DNA from: Robertmurraya sp. FSL R5-0851
Lineage (GTDB): Bacteria; Bacillota; Bacilli; Bacillales; Cytobacillaceae
NCBI RefSeq assembly: GCF_038002965.1
Contig: NZ_JBBOOE010000001.1
Location: forward strand, 2,585,001 to 2,649,000
DNA length: 64,000 bases
Reading direction: 5' to 3'
A program made the position numbers and the translations under genes. The notes under the pieces were generated by a model, which was not told the DNA's origin, ran no database searches, and saw only the letters and a program-made list of their open reading frames with translations. This document shows, piece by piece, positions 43,849 to 53,695 of the stretch (position 1 is its first letter; each line of letters opens with the position of its first letter).

Positions 43849-44412
43849 TTATGCTTTTAATACATCGTGATCCACATAGCGTTCTCCGTTGATTTCGCTA
43901 ATCACATTAATGGCTACTCTTGCTCCGTCACCAGCTGTAATAATGGTATGAACACTTACTCCAGCAATCGTACCAGCAGCCCAAACTCCTTCGATTTCAG
44001 TTTTACCATTCGCATCCACTACCACATTTTTAGGAATTCTTGGCTCTGTTCCTGGTTTTGTTGTTAGTCCCATTTTTTCTGCCAAATCGGCTAATACCCC
44101 TGTTGCTAAAATAACATGCTTTGCTTCAAAAGTTTGTTCTTCTGTTTGAACAGTAAATCCATCTTCTCCTTTTTCAATATGGACTACAGGAAGATTTATG
44201 ATTTCAGCTCCAAATTTTGCTGCTTGTTTCTTACCTGTTTCCACTAAGTCTGGGCCAGTTATTTCTGACACACCATAATGATTTTCTACCCAAGCTCGCT
44301 TCGTGATGCTTTTATCATGGTCAAGTATCAATGTTTTTTTTCCAGCCTTTGCTGTAAATATGGCGGCACTCGCTCCTGCAGGGCCTGCACCAATTATGGC
44401 AATATCATACAT
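43849..44412 (-). CDS. Small FAD-dependent oxidoreductase, thioredoxin-reductase-like
   Basis: 187 residues, about 60% of a normal thioredoxin reductase. It keeps the FAD domain (IIGAGPAGASAAIFTAKAGK, HVILATGVLADLAE, GVWAAGTIAGVSVHT) but has no NADPH-binding domain and no CxxC. Such short proteins are found in many Bacillaceae with unknown partner. AGGTTTTTTT upstream. The gap 44413-44768 between it and the divergent kinase gene holds promoters only. Confidence 0.8.
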   Translation of the reverse strand: MYDIAIIGAGPAGASAAIFTAKAGKKTLILDHDKSITKRAWVENHYGVSEITGPDLVETGKKQAAKFGAEIINLPVVHIEKGEDGFTVQTEEQTFEAKHVILATGVLADLAEKMGLTTKPGTEPRIPKNVVVDANGKTEIEGVWAAGTIAGVSVHTIITAGDGARVAINVISEINGERYVDHDVLKA

Positions 44413-44685
44413 AAAAAAACCTCCAGAATTTTAGAAATTATAGGTAAATTTTATTAAATAATGGTATATGTGTCAAAGACTGTGCTCATCTCAAACTATA
44501 CTGTTAATTTATCTTACAAAAAAACAAGTTAATTTCTTGCGTTTTCCTCTCAAATTTGGCATTCTTATATTAAGTTATCAGAATATTTTACATAATCATT
44601 ATATATGATGATACCTAATGCCTCCTAGATTCGTCTTCTACTGTATCTCTTCAAATATTTGTTATCAGATTAATATGGCTCTTTC

Positions 44686-44694
44686 TGCTATAAT
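44686..44694 (+). promoter_or_regulatory. Extended -10 promoter of the guanylate-kinase-like gene
   Basis: TGCTATAAT, an extended -10 element, lies about 75 bases upstream of the start in an otherwise gene-free stretch. A matching -35 is not clear. Confidence 0.45.
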
Positions 44695-44768
44695 AGGATG
44701 ATATAGATATTTATTTTCACCTTTTACTTTGTTTGAAACATTCTAAATATATTCTCAGGAGGTAATCT

Positions 44769-45359
44769 ATGTACGAAATTAAAGACAAACAAAAATTATT
44801 TATTTACACAGGTCCAGATGGTTCTGGAAGAAAAACAATTGCCAAAATGGTTGCAACTGCTTTTGACATGGAAACAGTTCTTTCTTATACTACTCGTTCA
44901 CCACGTCATTACGAACAAAATGGAGAAGATTATCATTTTATTGATGAAGCTACGTTCAAAAAAATGGAAGATAATGGAGAATTTCTTGAGAGCGTAGAAA
45001 TTGATGGTTTCCATTACGGAATACGTGAAGAAGATATTGTTAAAGCTTTTGAATCGCATAATCTTGTTTATTTGACACTCAATCCTGAAGGTACTGAAAA
45101 ATTGAAGGAGATGTATGGAGATCGTGTGATGCGCTTCTTCATTTACGCAGATCGAGAAACGGTTATCTCTCGTCAAAAGGAACGTCAGGATAATGAGGAA
45201 GTAATTAATCGCCATATGTCTCATTATGACGAGAATATGGCATATAAAAATAGCTGTGAGCATGCATTTGAAAACTATGATTCACCACAAACTTCTTTCC
45301 GTATTAGTGAAGTAATTGAAGCCTTTCTTGATCGAGACATCGTTGTGACAGATTATTAA
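44769..45359 (+). CDS. Guanylate-kinase-like protein with an altered P-loop
   Basis: 196 residues, AGGAGGTAATCT upstream. GMP-binding region is clear: LSYTTRSPRHYEQNGEDYHF. The P-loop reads TGPDGSGRKTI, where canonical Gmk has GPSGVGKGT, so the catalytic Lys position is Arg followed by Lys. Lid-like segment with SRQKERQDNEEVINRH. Probably a paralog of the housekeeping Gmk; it may be weakly active or regulatory. Convergent with a small alarmone synthetase. Confidence 0.8.
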   Translation: MYEIKDKQKLFIYTGPDGSGRKTIAKMVATAFDMETVLSYTTRSPRHYEQNGEDYHFIDEATFKKMEDNGEFLESVEIDGFHYGIREEDIVKAFESHNLVYLTLNPEGTEKLKEMYGDRVMRFFIYADRETVISRQKERQDNEEVINRHMSHYDENMAYKNSCEHAFENYDSPQTSFRISEVIEAFLDRDIVVTDY

Positions 45360-45364
45360 TATAA

Positions 45365-45402
45365 GAAAAGGACGATTGATTGGTATTCAATCGTCCTTTT
45401 TC
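45365..45402. terminator. Bidirectional terminator between the kinase and alarmone synthetase genes
   Basis: AAAAGGACGATTGA pairs with TCAATCGTCCTTTT. Confidence 0.85.
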
Positions 45403-45413
45403 ATTTGTTTCTA

Positions 45414-46160
45414 CTACTCTTTATCCTTAGACAAGCTTTCTAGAAGTGCCATCGGAATATTTAGCTTTTGCCCGCTTGCGTTTATTAGGTTAAGCTCATT
45501 TTCTATGTCATCATCGCTATCCAACTTACGGATTTCCTCATGCAATACTTCCATTTTTTTGTCTAACATCGCTACGGTATCTGCAGCGTTTTTCAGTTCT
45601 TTCGATAAATACGCGGGAACTTCGTTATCAAATTTATAGTAGATTTTATGCTCGAGACTCGCCCAGAAATCCATCCCAATGGTACGGATTTGCACTTCTA
45701 CATATACATTTTCAATGCCATTGGACATAAAAACCGGAATTTTCACGATTAAGTGCAAGCTCTGATAGCCGTTTGGTTTCGGATGATTAATATAATCCTT
45801 CTTTTCCACTACCTCAATATCGCTCTGGTTCTCCAGCATTCTACTGATCTCAAAAATATCAGAAATAAAAGAGCAAGTAATCCGAATTCCCGCAATATCT
45901 TTAATGTTTTCCTTTATGCTAGGCAATGATAAATCTAGATTTTTTCTCTGTACTTTTTTAAGAATGCTCTCTGGTGATTTGATTCTAGATTTTACATGTT
46001 CAATGGGGCTGTAATCATGAATATATTGAAATTCCTGTTTTAAAATATCAATTTTCGTGTTTAACTCATCAATACCAAATTGATATAGCATCATAAATCT
46101 TGTTAGTTCGTTTTTAAACTTTTTTAATAACTTTAAGTCTAGTGCTTGATTTGAACTCAT
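45414..46160 (-). CDS. Small alarmone synthetase (RelP/YwaC-type (p)ppGpp synthetase)
   Basis: 248 residues containing only the synthetase domain: RIKSPESILKKVQRK, DIAGIRITCSF, HPKPNGYQSLHLIV and YVEVQIRTIGMDFWASLEHK. No hydrolase domain. These enzymes make ppGpp/pGpp from GDP/GTP/GMP plus ATP in cell-wall or alkaline stress. Slightly longer than B. subtilis YwaC and YjbM (about 210) with an extended N-terminus. AAAGGGTG precedes the ATG. Confidence 0.88.
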   Translation of the reverse strand: MSSNQALDLKLLKKFKNELTRFMMLYQFGIDELNTKIDILKQEFQYIHDYSPIEHVKSRIKSPESILKKVQRKNLDLSLPSIKENIKDIAGIRITCSFISDIFEISRMLENQSDIEVVEKKDYINHPKPNGYQSLHLIVKIPVFMSNGIENVYVEVQIRTIGMDFWASLEHKIYYKFDNEVPAYLSKELKNAADTVAMLDKKMEVLHEEIRKLDSDDDIENELNLINASGQKLNIPMALLESLSKDKE

Positions 46161-46267
46161 TGGTTCTATTTCACCCTTTAAAAAAGAAGTAATTAATCCG
46201 AGTTAAATGTACACCTCTTCACAAACGTTGTCAATTTAAAACACAAGGACGAATTTTCAAACACCTC

Positions 46268-46912
46268 CTAATAAAGTCTTTCCTTGTAGCTCTCTTTTAA
46301 CCCTTCCTCTACAGTCTGAGCAGTCGTATTCGGTAAATTCACATGATCAGAAATGATAGTTGCCACTGAAGGCAATAATTCTTTCTCCTGCCATGAAGAT
46401 GGATTCCATAAACCTGAGCGAATAAATGCTTTGGCACAATGAATAAAACATTCTTCCACATCAACAGCAATACCCACTAAGGGAGACTTACCCTTCACCG
46501 CCATACTCTCTAATATTTTTGAATCTTTAATTAGGGCAGCTTGTCCATTTATCCGCAATGTTTCACCCAAACCAGGGATGAAAAAGATCAAGCCCACTCG
46601 AGGGTTTGATAAAATATTGCGCATAGAGTCCATTCGCTTGTTCCCAGGCCTTTCAGGAATAACTATCTGGTTTTCGTTTAACACTTGTACAAACCCAGGT
46701 AAATCCCCCCTCGGAGATACATCACAATGCCCTTCCTTATCAGACGTGGATAATACTAAAAAAGGTGACTTTGAAATAAAATCTCTACAATGGGAATCTA
46801 TAATGGAAATAGTTTTATTTTTCACCAGTTCACTTGGAAACCCCATCATCGATCGAAGTTCATCCTCGGTACGAATGGTTTCTTTAAAAGTAATTTTTTT
46901 CAATGTATCCAA
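46268..46912 (-). CDS. Pyridoxamine 5'-phosphate oxidase-family FMN protein
   Basis: 214 residues (or 211 from a second TTG at 46903, which is better spaced from GGGGAG). Split-barrel FMN-binding fold: SPFLVLSTSDKEGHCDVSPR, GDLPGFVQVLNENQIVIPER then PGNKRMDSMRNILSNPRVGL, and RINGQAALIKD. This order fits the MSMEG_1061-type PPOX flavoproteins. Substrate unknown. Confidence 0.85.
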   Translation of the reverse strand: MDTLKKITFKETIRTEDELRSMMGFPSELVKNKTISIIDSHCRDFISKSPFLVLSTSDKEGHCDVSPRGDLPGFVQVLNENQIVIPERPGNKRMDSMRNILSNPRVGLIFFIPGLGETLRINGQAALIKDSKILESMAVKGKSPLVGIAVDVEECFIHCAKAFIRSGLWNPSSWQEKELLPSVATIISDHVNLPNTTAQTVEEGLKESYKERLY

Positions 46913-46965
46913 CTCCCCTTTTGTCTATAGTGTAATTGTATAATTTTCAATTGTAAAAAAATACC

Positions 46966-46993
46966 CTTACATATGAAAATGCAAGGGCTTTAA
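46966..46993 (-). terminator. Terminator of the CocE-type gene
   Basis: CCCTTGCAT paired with ATGTAAGGG, then TATTTTTTT on the minus strand. Confidence 0.7.
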
Positions 46994-46998
46994 GCGCA

Positions 46999-49047
46999 CT
47001 AAATCAAATCACGAGGAATTTCAGATGTCCACGCTTTACTAAACACCTGTTTCTCCCCTTCAAACGCATATAATTCATTTTTTATATAAAAAGTACTTTT
47101 ATCTGCGCTCATCGTACTGAAACTTTCAAGCCTAGTCTGCCAATCTCCTCGACCTACATTCAATTTCCATTCACAGGTTACGTTTGCAGATAGTGGATCT
47201 CCATCCTTAATCCGATAGATATTTCTATTTTCACTTCCATACTCAATATCATTACTTATTAAGTGACGTGCTCCTTCATCAGAATAATCCTCAAGTACCC
47301 ATTCACCAGTAAGAAGATTATGAGAGATGTTACGTGATCGGCTCTCTTCTCTTAGAATCTTTCTTTCCATCACGGAAGCAGTTTCCGGTCGATCGAATTC
47401 ATGGAGAGTGTTATCTAGTGGAGAAGGATTTCTTAATGGAAGCCTCAATTTTGTATTTTTCCCACAGTATAATTGTAATGTAACTGCTTCTCCAGATGGC
47501 CATGCATGAGGCCAGTAAGTTGGTGACAAAGCCACTTGCCATCGATGACCAGCTTTCAACTTATGACCTACTGCATTTAATTGAACGGTTACTGTATAGC
47601 GCTTCCCTGGCTCCAATGGAGTAGGATTCTCATGGCTATTACGGTGGGTTAGATTTAGTAATCCCCAGCTTACTAATGTCGATGCCCCATCTTCGTCCAC
47701 ATCACATAACCGAACAGAAAGTAAAGCATTCGGCTTATTAGAAGACACTTCCACGGTCACTTCTGGAAATCCAAGAATTTCGATATCATGTTGTAGAGGT
47801 TCGGAAGAGAAACATACGGCTGAACCATTCTCGAATCGCTGATCAGAGGCTAAATCACCTTCTTGCCCGAACGGACACCATACACCCGAATATAATCCAT
47901 GACTTTGCACACTCGGAACAGTAACTATCTTTTCCTCTGATGCGCTTTCAGCAAACTTTCCCTCACCTAACCAGTACTCTTCATATTGTATATTTGGTGA
48001 TGGCCACTCTGTCTCTGCCACCCATTTCCCCGGTCTTTCCTTGTAATCTACTTGTGGAGGAACACTGTCTTGAATCCAAGTTCTAAGTAATGGCTCATCC
48101 ATCACACCGGTGTCTTGCCCTTTTAACCAGTGGTCCCACCAACGAATACACTCCTGAAGAAATCCAATTGCAGGACCGGGTATTGCTACTTCCGGATATT
48201 CATGTGCCCATGGACCAATTAATCCCTTTCGGGGACCTTCTAGCCCTTCAAGCAATCGAAAAATTGCATTTGTATAACCATCAGCCCAGCCACCGACTGC
48301 AAAGACTGGAATAGTAATCTTTGAATAGTCCTCACAAACGGATCCATGCTTCCAATAATCGTCACGACGCTGATGTTCGACCCACTTCTCTACAAATGGA
48401 GGTGTCTTTTCTAGGCGCTCAAGCCAAGAACTCCTCCACCCTTCCCCAACAATCCGAGGGTCTGCAGGGCGTCCATTGTATACAAGCATTGTCGAAGCCC
48501 ACCATAACATATCTGATGCAAGTAGACACCCACCCATATAGTGGACATCATCAGCGTATCGATCATCTGTTGAGCATAAAGTAATGATCGCCTTTAATGC
48601 AGGATGTTGTCGAGCTGCAACCTGAAGTCCATTAAACCCTCCCCAGGACTTCCCAATCATTCCAACACTTCCTGTTGCCCATGGCTGCTCGGAAATCCAG
48701 CTTAATACCTCTAACGCATCTTCTTGCTCTTGAGGTAAGTATTCATCATAAAGAATTCCGTCCGAATCCCCAGACCCTCTCATATCTACTCGTATACTAG
48801 CATATCCATGTCCTGCAAAATAAGGATGACGAATGGAGTCCCTTAACGCCGTAAAATCATTTTTTCGATAAGGAATATATTCTAGTATAGCTGGTACTGG
48901 ATTTTGTTCAGCATCAGTCGGCATCCAAATCCGTGCAGATAATTTAGTACCATCTGACATGGGAATCCAGACATGCTCTATCTCTTGAATTTCGTGAGTA
49001 TACTCTGTTTTAATAGACAGATTCGTATCACGCACATTAAATACCAT
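46999..49047 (-). CDS. CocE/NonD-family serine hydrolase
   Basis: 682 residues, GGGAGG upstream. Alpha/beta hydrolase of the X-Pro dipeptidyl-peptidase S15/CocE group: nucleophile in GMIGKSWGGFNGLQ (about 140), the acid in VGGWADGYTNAI (about 268) and the His in GLIGPWAHEYPE (about 299). A C-terminal jelly-roll domain (about 390-560) follows. Hydrolyses esters or amides; cocaine esterase is the best known member. It lies 34 bases after a BCCT transporter on the same strand. Confidence 0.9.
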   Translation of the reverse strand: MVFNVRDTNLSIKTEYTHEIQEIEHVWIPMSDGTKLSARIWMPTDAEQNPVPAILEYIPYRKNDFTALRDSIRHPYFAGHGYASIRVDMRGSGDSDGILYDEYLPQEQEDALEVLSWISEQPWATGSVGMIGKSWGGFNGLQVAARQHPALKAIITLCSTDDRYADDVHYMGGCLLASDMLWWASTMLVYNGRPADPRIVGEGWRSSWLERLEKTPPFVEKWVEHQRRDDYWKHGSVCEDYSKITIPVFAVGGWADGYTNAIFRLLEGLEGPRKGLIGPWAHEYPEVAIPGPAIGFLQECIRWWDHWLKGQDTGVMDEPLLRTWIQDSVPPQVDYKERPGKWVAETEWPSPNIQYEEYWLGEGKFAESASEEKIVTVPSVQSHGLYSGVWCPFGQEGDLASDQRFENGSAVCFSSEPLQHDIEILGFPEVTVEVSSNKPNALLSVRLCDVDEDGASTLVSWGLLNLTHRNSHENPTPLEPGKRYTVTVQLNAVGHKLKAGHRWQVALSPTYWPHAWPSGEAVTLQLYCGKNTKLRLPLRNPSPLDNTLHEFDRPETASVMERKILREESRSRNISHNLLTGEWVLEDYSDEGARHLISNDIEYGSENRNIYRIKDGDPLSANVTCEWKLNVGRGDWQTRLESFSTMSADKSTFYIKNELYAFEGEKQVFSKAWTSEIPRDLI

Positions 49048-49081
49048 GAAAAAACCTCCCTCTATAACATTCTATTTTCTA

Positions 49082-50656
49082 TTAAAAACTTTCCTCCTTG
49101 TCTGTTATGGTAGACTTTCTTCCAGTTACTTTACTTTCCGGATTTAGAATGGATTGATCCGTTCCAAAGTCCTGCTTTAACCATCTAACTAATGAGATTG
49201 CTAATAACAAATAAATAATAATAACAGGAACAGAAACAATAACAGATGAAGTTTGAATGACTTTAAGACCACCTACCATTAATAGAGCGACTGCCATGAT
49301 TGCAAGAATTGCCCCCCATAACAATCGGTGCCAGCGTGCAGGTTCTTGCTGATCCTTTAATTCTTTTGTTGCAATTGCAGATAAGATGTATGTGGCAGAA
49401 TCAAGTGATGTGGCTAAGAAAATAAAACCTAGTACAACAAAGAAAATGAGAACTAACTTGCTAAGAGGTAAAGTGTTTAATAGTTCTACCACAACCGATG
49501 GCCCACCTTGTTCACTTAAAATTTGAGTGATTGGAAGGATATTATTGAGCTCAAGATGCATGGCGTATCCACCAAAAACGGCAAAATAGAGCCAACTTCC
49601 TAATGAGCCCCAGAGCAGAATCTAACTTATTAGTTCTTTTATTGTTCTTCCTTTAGAGATACGTGCAACAAATAGACCCATAAAAGGTGCTGTAGCAGCA
49701 AACCATGCCCAATAAAAAACCGTCCATGCCTGTGGAAATCCACCTTTATTGATTGGGTCTGTATAAAAACTCATTTGAACGATATTTTGAAGCATTAAAC
49801 CAAGGCTATTTGTGAAATAAGAGAGGATAAATAAAGTTGGTCCTACTAGGAGAACAAAAACGGCAAGACCCAAAGCCAGGTAAACATTGATATCACTTAG
49901 CTTACGGATTCCTTTATAAAGTCCTAGATAAGCACTAGAGCAATAAATAACTGTCCAAATTAAAATGATGACAATACTGAGACCCAGTGATTGCTTCATA
50001 CCCAAAATTTCACCTATTACTGCTGAAATCATTGGAACACCAAGACCTAGGGAGGTTCCTAAACCACCTACAAGACTCCAAATCACTAAAATATCTATAA
50101 TTTTTCCAATCCATCCGTCTGCATATTTACCTAATGCACCACGACATGCTGTACTAATTTTTAATGATGATTGCTTTTTCACAAAGAAAGAATATGCAAT
50201 GGTGACCGTTGGTAACGCATATAATGACCAAGCGGAAATTCCCCAATGAAATAACCCATATGTAACGGCCCACTCTGCTGCTTCATTACTGTTTGGCTCA
50301 ATACCGAAGGGAGGACCAATATAATAGTAGATTGGCTCCATAATAGACCAGAACATAATGCTTGTTCCCATCCCTGCACAAAATAACATAGCACCCCAGC
50401 TAAAATTTGAAAATTCAGGTTTCCCATCCCCTAGCTTTACCTTCCCATACCGTCCAAAAATCAACCAAACTAGTAAGACAAATAATGCAACCGTCAAAAG
50501 TTGAAAAGTCCAATCAAGTTTATAAGTAATTTGTGTCATTAGCTTATTTAATACGGGTTCTGCAGCTTCTTGATTCAGCACTAATAATAATGTTGCCGCA
50601 ACAATGACTACTAACGAAGACCAAAATACCACTGGATCAACTTTTACCTTTTCCAT
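49082..50656 (-). pseudogene. BCCT-family transporter interrupted by one amber codon
   Basis: The frame is open from the ATG at 50656 apart from a single TAG at 49622-49624. Before it: WSIMEPIYYYIGPPFG, WGISAWSLYALPTVTI (BCCT signature), ending ISKGRTIKELIS. After it, in the same frame: ILLWGSLGSWLYFAVFGGYA then LGFIFLATSLDSATYILSA. Full length about 524 residues with 12 helices, normal for betaine/carnitine/choline transporters. One substitution (for example TTG to TAG) explains it. Divergent from a TetR gene. Confidence 0.85.
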
Positions 50657-50750
50657 TTATCCAACCCCTTTTTTATCTTTTAAAAATCTTTTTCCAAAAA
50701 CTGCTTTTTACGTGTTAAAATAAAAAAAAGTAATCGTGATTATTTTTTAA

Positions 50751-50770
50751 CTATGATTATAATATCATAG
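50751..50770. promoter_or_regulatory. Palindromic operator overlapping a -10 box (TetR site candidate)
   Basis: CTATGAT-TATAAT-ATCATAG: 7-base arms around a perfect -10 hexamer in the BCCT/tetR divergent region. A second shorter palindrome, TAATCGTGATTA, is at about 50731-50742. Confidence 0.6.
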
Positions 50771-50847
50771 AAAAAATTTCAAAACAATATTAAATATTCA
50801 GACAATTGATGTAAAATGTAATTATACACTTGTGAGGAGAATGATAT

Positions 50848-51534
50848 TTGAACAAGAAGGACATTAAAAAAAGTAGAATGTGGAAATACTTTGTAGACTC
50901 AACAGCTGAGATTATTCAAGAGGAAGGTATAGACAAAATTACCATACGTAAAGTAGCTGACCGTGCAGGATATAACAGTGCAACCATCTATAATTATTTT
51001 TCGGAAGTTTCTCATCTGATCTTCTTTGCGTCTATGAAGTTTCTAAAATCATATACAGATGAGGTCGCCCTCTACATGCAAAGAGCGCAAGACCCGCTTG
51101 AACAGTACTTATTGGCATGGGAGTGTTTTTGTAAACACTCCTTTGAGACACCAGAAATTTTTAATGCGGTATTTATCATGGATTTAGGGGAAAACCCGGA
51201 AAAATTACTAGAAGAATATTATAAAACGTATCCAAGTGACTTGATAAACATCCCTGAAGAACTTAAACCCGTTTTATTTGAAAGAAATGTCTCTAAAAGA
51301 GGAAGGTCCGTACTTGAACTTGCAAGTAAAGCAGGCTATATCAAAGAAGAAAATATTGACGCAATTAATGAAATTACCATTCTTATTTGGCAAGGAATGT
51401 TTACAAACGTCTTAAACAATCGTAGAACCTATAATTTCAATGAAGCTGCAACGATCACGATGAATTATATTACAGAGATCGTTCGAAACGAAAAGGTGCT
51501 TAACTTTAATACAGCTAAAAACACATCTGATTAA
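50848..51534 (+). CDS. TetR/AcrR-family regulator
   Basis: 228 residues from a TTG with GAGGAGA upstream. Helix-turn-helix IQEEGIDKITIRKVADRAGY then NSATIYNYFSEVSHLIFF (about 20-58). The ligand domain is unassigned. It is divergent from the BCCT-CocE operon, so it most likely represses it. The stop codon lies in the loop of the terminator. Confidence 0.88.
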   Translation: MNKKDIKKSRMWKYFVDSTAEIIQEEGIDKITIRKVADRAGYNSATIYNYFSEVSHLIFFASMKFLKSYTDEVALYMQRAQDPLEQYLLAWECFCKHSFETPEIFNAVFIMDLGENPEKLLEEYYKTYPSDLINIPEELKPVLFERNVSKRGRSVLELASKAGYIKEENIDAINEITILIWQGMFTNVLNNRRTYNFNEAATITMNYITEIVRNEKVLNFNTAKNTSD

Positions 51535-51551
51535 GGTCAGATGTGTTTCTT
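51519..51551 (+). terminator. Terminator overlapping the end of the tetR gene
   Basis: ACACATCTGA-ttaagg-TCAGATGTGT then TTCTTTG. The TAA stop is in the loop. Confidence 0.85.
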
Positions 51552-51554
51552 TGA

Positions 51555-52202
51555 TTAGGCGTGATTTTCCTCTATTTGCTTCTTCATTTTCTTCCTTTTT
51601 TTCATTGCTTTCAGCAAGAAACCACCCTTAAAAGTTTTCGGTTCATAGGCAATAATAAAAGCATTGGGTTCAAATTGCTGTATCATGTCGTATAGACCTT
51701 CTTCTTGGTTTCTCTTCGTTAATACCTCTAACTTATAGCGAATGGCTTCGATTCCCTCTCCTTCGTAAACAGTCACGCCATAGCCATCTTTACGAAGCTG
51801 ATCAACGAGGTTCATATTTTTATTGGTTAAAATCACTTGAATCGTTGTATATCCAATCGCTAATGCTTCTTCAATCATGGATCCAATGATGATACCTAAT
51901 CCAAATCCAATGGCATACACTATCATTACAACCACATTTTGCTCCCCGTTAAATACGATCGATAGTCCGAATATGTATATGAGGGCCTCAAGTAACCCTA
52001 GAAACGCTGCCTGCATTCTCAACCCCTTTACTAGGAAAATGGTTCTCAGTGTAAAGGTAGGAACGTAAATTAACTGAAGAACTAGTACGAGAATAATATC
52101 TTTAACCTTACTTTCTCCTCCTTTCACTCTGCTCAGTGAAAAATCCGGTTTCTGTAAATAAACTAGTTGCCTTTTTATAGTCATTCTGTTTTCTGTTTTC
52201 AA
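51555..52202 (-). CDS. UPF0316/DUF2179 membrane protein, YebE-like
   Basis: The family core starts at about residue 33 (LQLIYVPTFTLRTIFLVKG), with three membrane helices and a C-terminal DUF2179 cytoplasmic domain (VYEGEGIEAIRYKLEVLTKR). Family members are about 170 residues, so the first 30 residues here are unusual. AAAGGAGGAG sits just before the core but no ATG, GTG or TTG follows it in frame; the start is left at the open-frame limit. Function unknown. Confidence 0.78.
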   Translation of the reverse strand: MKTENRMTIKRQLVYLQKPDFSLSRVKGGESKVKDIILVLVLQLIYVPTFTLRTIFLVKGLRMQAAFLGLLEALIYIFGLSIVFNGEQNVVVMIVYAIGFGLGIIIGSMIEEALAIGYTTIQVILTNKNMNLVDQLRKDGYGVTVYEGEGIEAIRYKLEVLTKRNQEEGLYDMIQQFEPNAFIIAYEPKTFKGGFLLKAMKKRKKMKKQIEENHA

Positions 52203-52263
52203 TCTTCCCTAACATGATGTAAGCAAACATAAATCAATCAAAATAACGGACATTTACACAGCA

Positions 52264-52291
52264 AATAGCACAGTTAACTCACTGTGCTATT
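52264..52291 (-). terminator. Terminator of the frameshifted membrane protein
   Basis: AATAGCACAGT-gagtta-ACTGTGCTATT, also usable in the other direction. It overlaps the stop. Confidence 0.75.
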
Positions 52292-53143
52292 TTTCCGATA
52301 CATTACGATCCCCCAATTTTTTACTAATCTTTTCGGCTAAAATTAAAACAATTGCAGGAAAAGTAATATAAAAATATGGATCCCACCAAATAAAAACATG
52401 TAGAATTCCGGTCAACAATAAAAAACGGGTAATAGAATATAGGCTAATAATTAAAACGAGATATTTCAGCCATTTATGGTTATTCTTCCATATGGCCAAG
52501 GTCGCAACAGATAGACCAATACATATATAGTAAACAGCTGCAAATGCATTGGTATCTTCAAACACATTTTCATACCATCCCAAATCGTAATAACGATTAG
52601 ATAAAAACATAATAGGAAGCATATGCATCGTGCCTAAGATCGGACTAACAATCAAAAACAACAACACAAAGTGGCGAATGCCTTCTTGTTTATTCAATAG
52701 CCATCGGTACAATAATTTGATAATTGGAAAATAAACAAATAATAATCCGAAAAAGTAAACTCATTTCTCCACCAATTATGTTTATAAATAGAAAGCTCTT
52801 GAAACAACCATTCAATACAAATGAGCAGTAGTGAAAAGAACAGTAACCATCTCCAATTCTTTCTAAAAGTCGCAAGAAAAACGCCCACAACTGGTAAGAC
52901 AAATGCATTAGAAGCGATGGCACCAAGATTACTATCATACGTAGGATTACTAGTAATAATTCGTGGGTAATACACATAACTTTGCAGAAAGTTATAAATA
53001 ACCCCCTCAATGATATAACCAAACCCAATAGCCGCTAACAATAATAAGAAAACTGGCTGATTCCTCTTTTTATAGTAAGTATATAAGAAAAGAAAACTAC
53101 TTGCGGCCACTAACGCAATATACCAGACGGAATGATAATTCAA
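52287..53143 (-). pseudogene. Polytopic membrane protein, frameshifted
   Basis: Two frames make one protein of about 285 residues with about eight membrane helices. The first runs from LNYHSVWYIALVAASSFLFL (TTG at 53143 behind AAGGAG) to HNWWRNEFTF. The second continues as FGLLFVYFPIIKLLYRWLLN to the end. The switch is in a run of five Ts near 52762. The pattern resembles CBO0543-type membrane proteins; not certain. A polymerase or sequencing slip in the T-run would explain it. Confidence 0.65.
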
Positions 53144-53244
53144 AAGTGACCACTCCTTCTCTATTCTCTTACTATATATTATTCCAAATTTCGACAAAAA
53201 CCTTCATGGAATCATACAAATTTCCCATTAAATTTAGATTTTTT

Positions 53245-53643
53245 CTATTTTCTTGGGATGATATAGCCATTTTGGATTTTTTGAAATCCAATTTTCGGAT
53301 AATAGTCCATGGCTATCGGTGATGCTAAAAGGATTACAGATATTTCTTCTCCTAGCCGTTCTTGGACGCGTTTCACTAGTTCTTTTCCTATTCCTTGATT
53401 CTGGTAATCTTTATCAACGGCTAAATCTGATAAATAACAGCAGTAACTAAAATCAGTAATGGCTCTTGCTATACCTACAAGCCTCATTCCGTCCCAAGCC
53501 GTCATAGTAATATCTGCTTGTTCTAGCATTTCTTGAAGTCTAGGTAGGTCTTCAACGGGTCTTCTTATCCCTGATTTTCGAAAGACGTCTGCCAGTTCAG
53601 CTACAGAAATTTCTTTACTATCTTCAAAGTGTATCGTAATCAT
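53245..53643 (-). CDS. GNAT-family N-acetyltransferase
   Basis: 132 residues from the ATG at 53643, behind AAAGGAGATG. Motif A: LSDLAVDKDYQNQGIGKELV, then VILLASPIAMDYYPKIGF. The short type of GNAT. Divergent from a MocR regulator with 105 bases between, so it may be under that regulator. Confidence 0.85.
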   Translation of the reverse strand: MITIHFEDSKEISVAELADVFRKSGIRRPVEDLPRLQEMLEQADITMTAWDGMRLVGIARAITDFSYCCYLSDLAVDKDYQNQGIGKELVKRVQERLGEEISVILLASPIAMDYYPKIGFQKIQNGYIIPRK

Positions 53644-53695
53644 GTTTTCATCTCCTTTTTTCAATATTTTACTTGCCCACTGACCATTACTAAAG

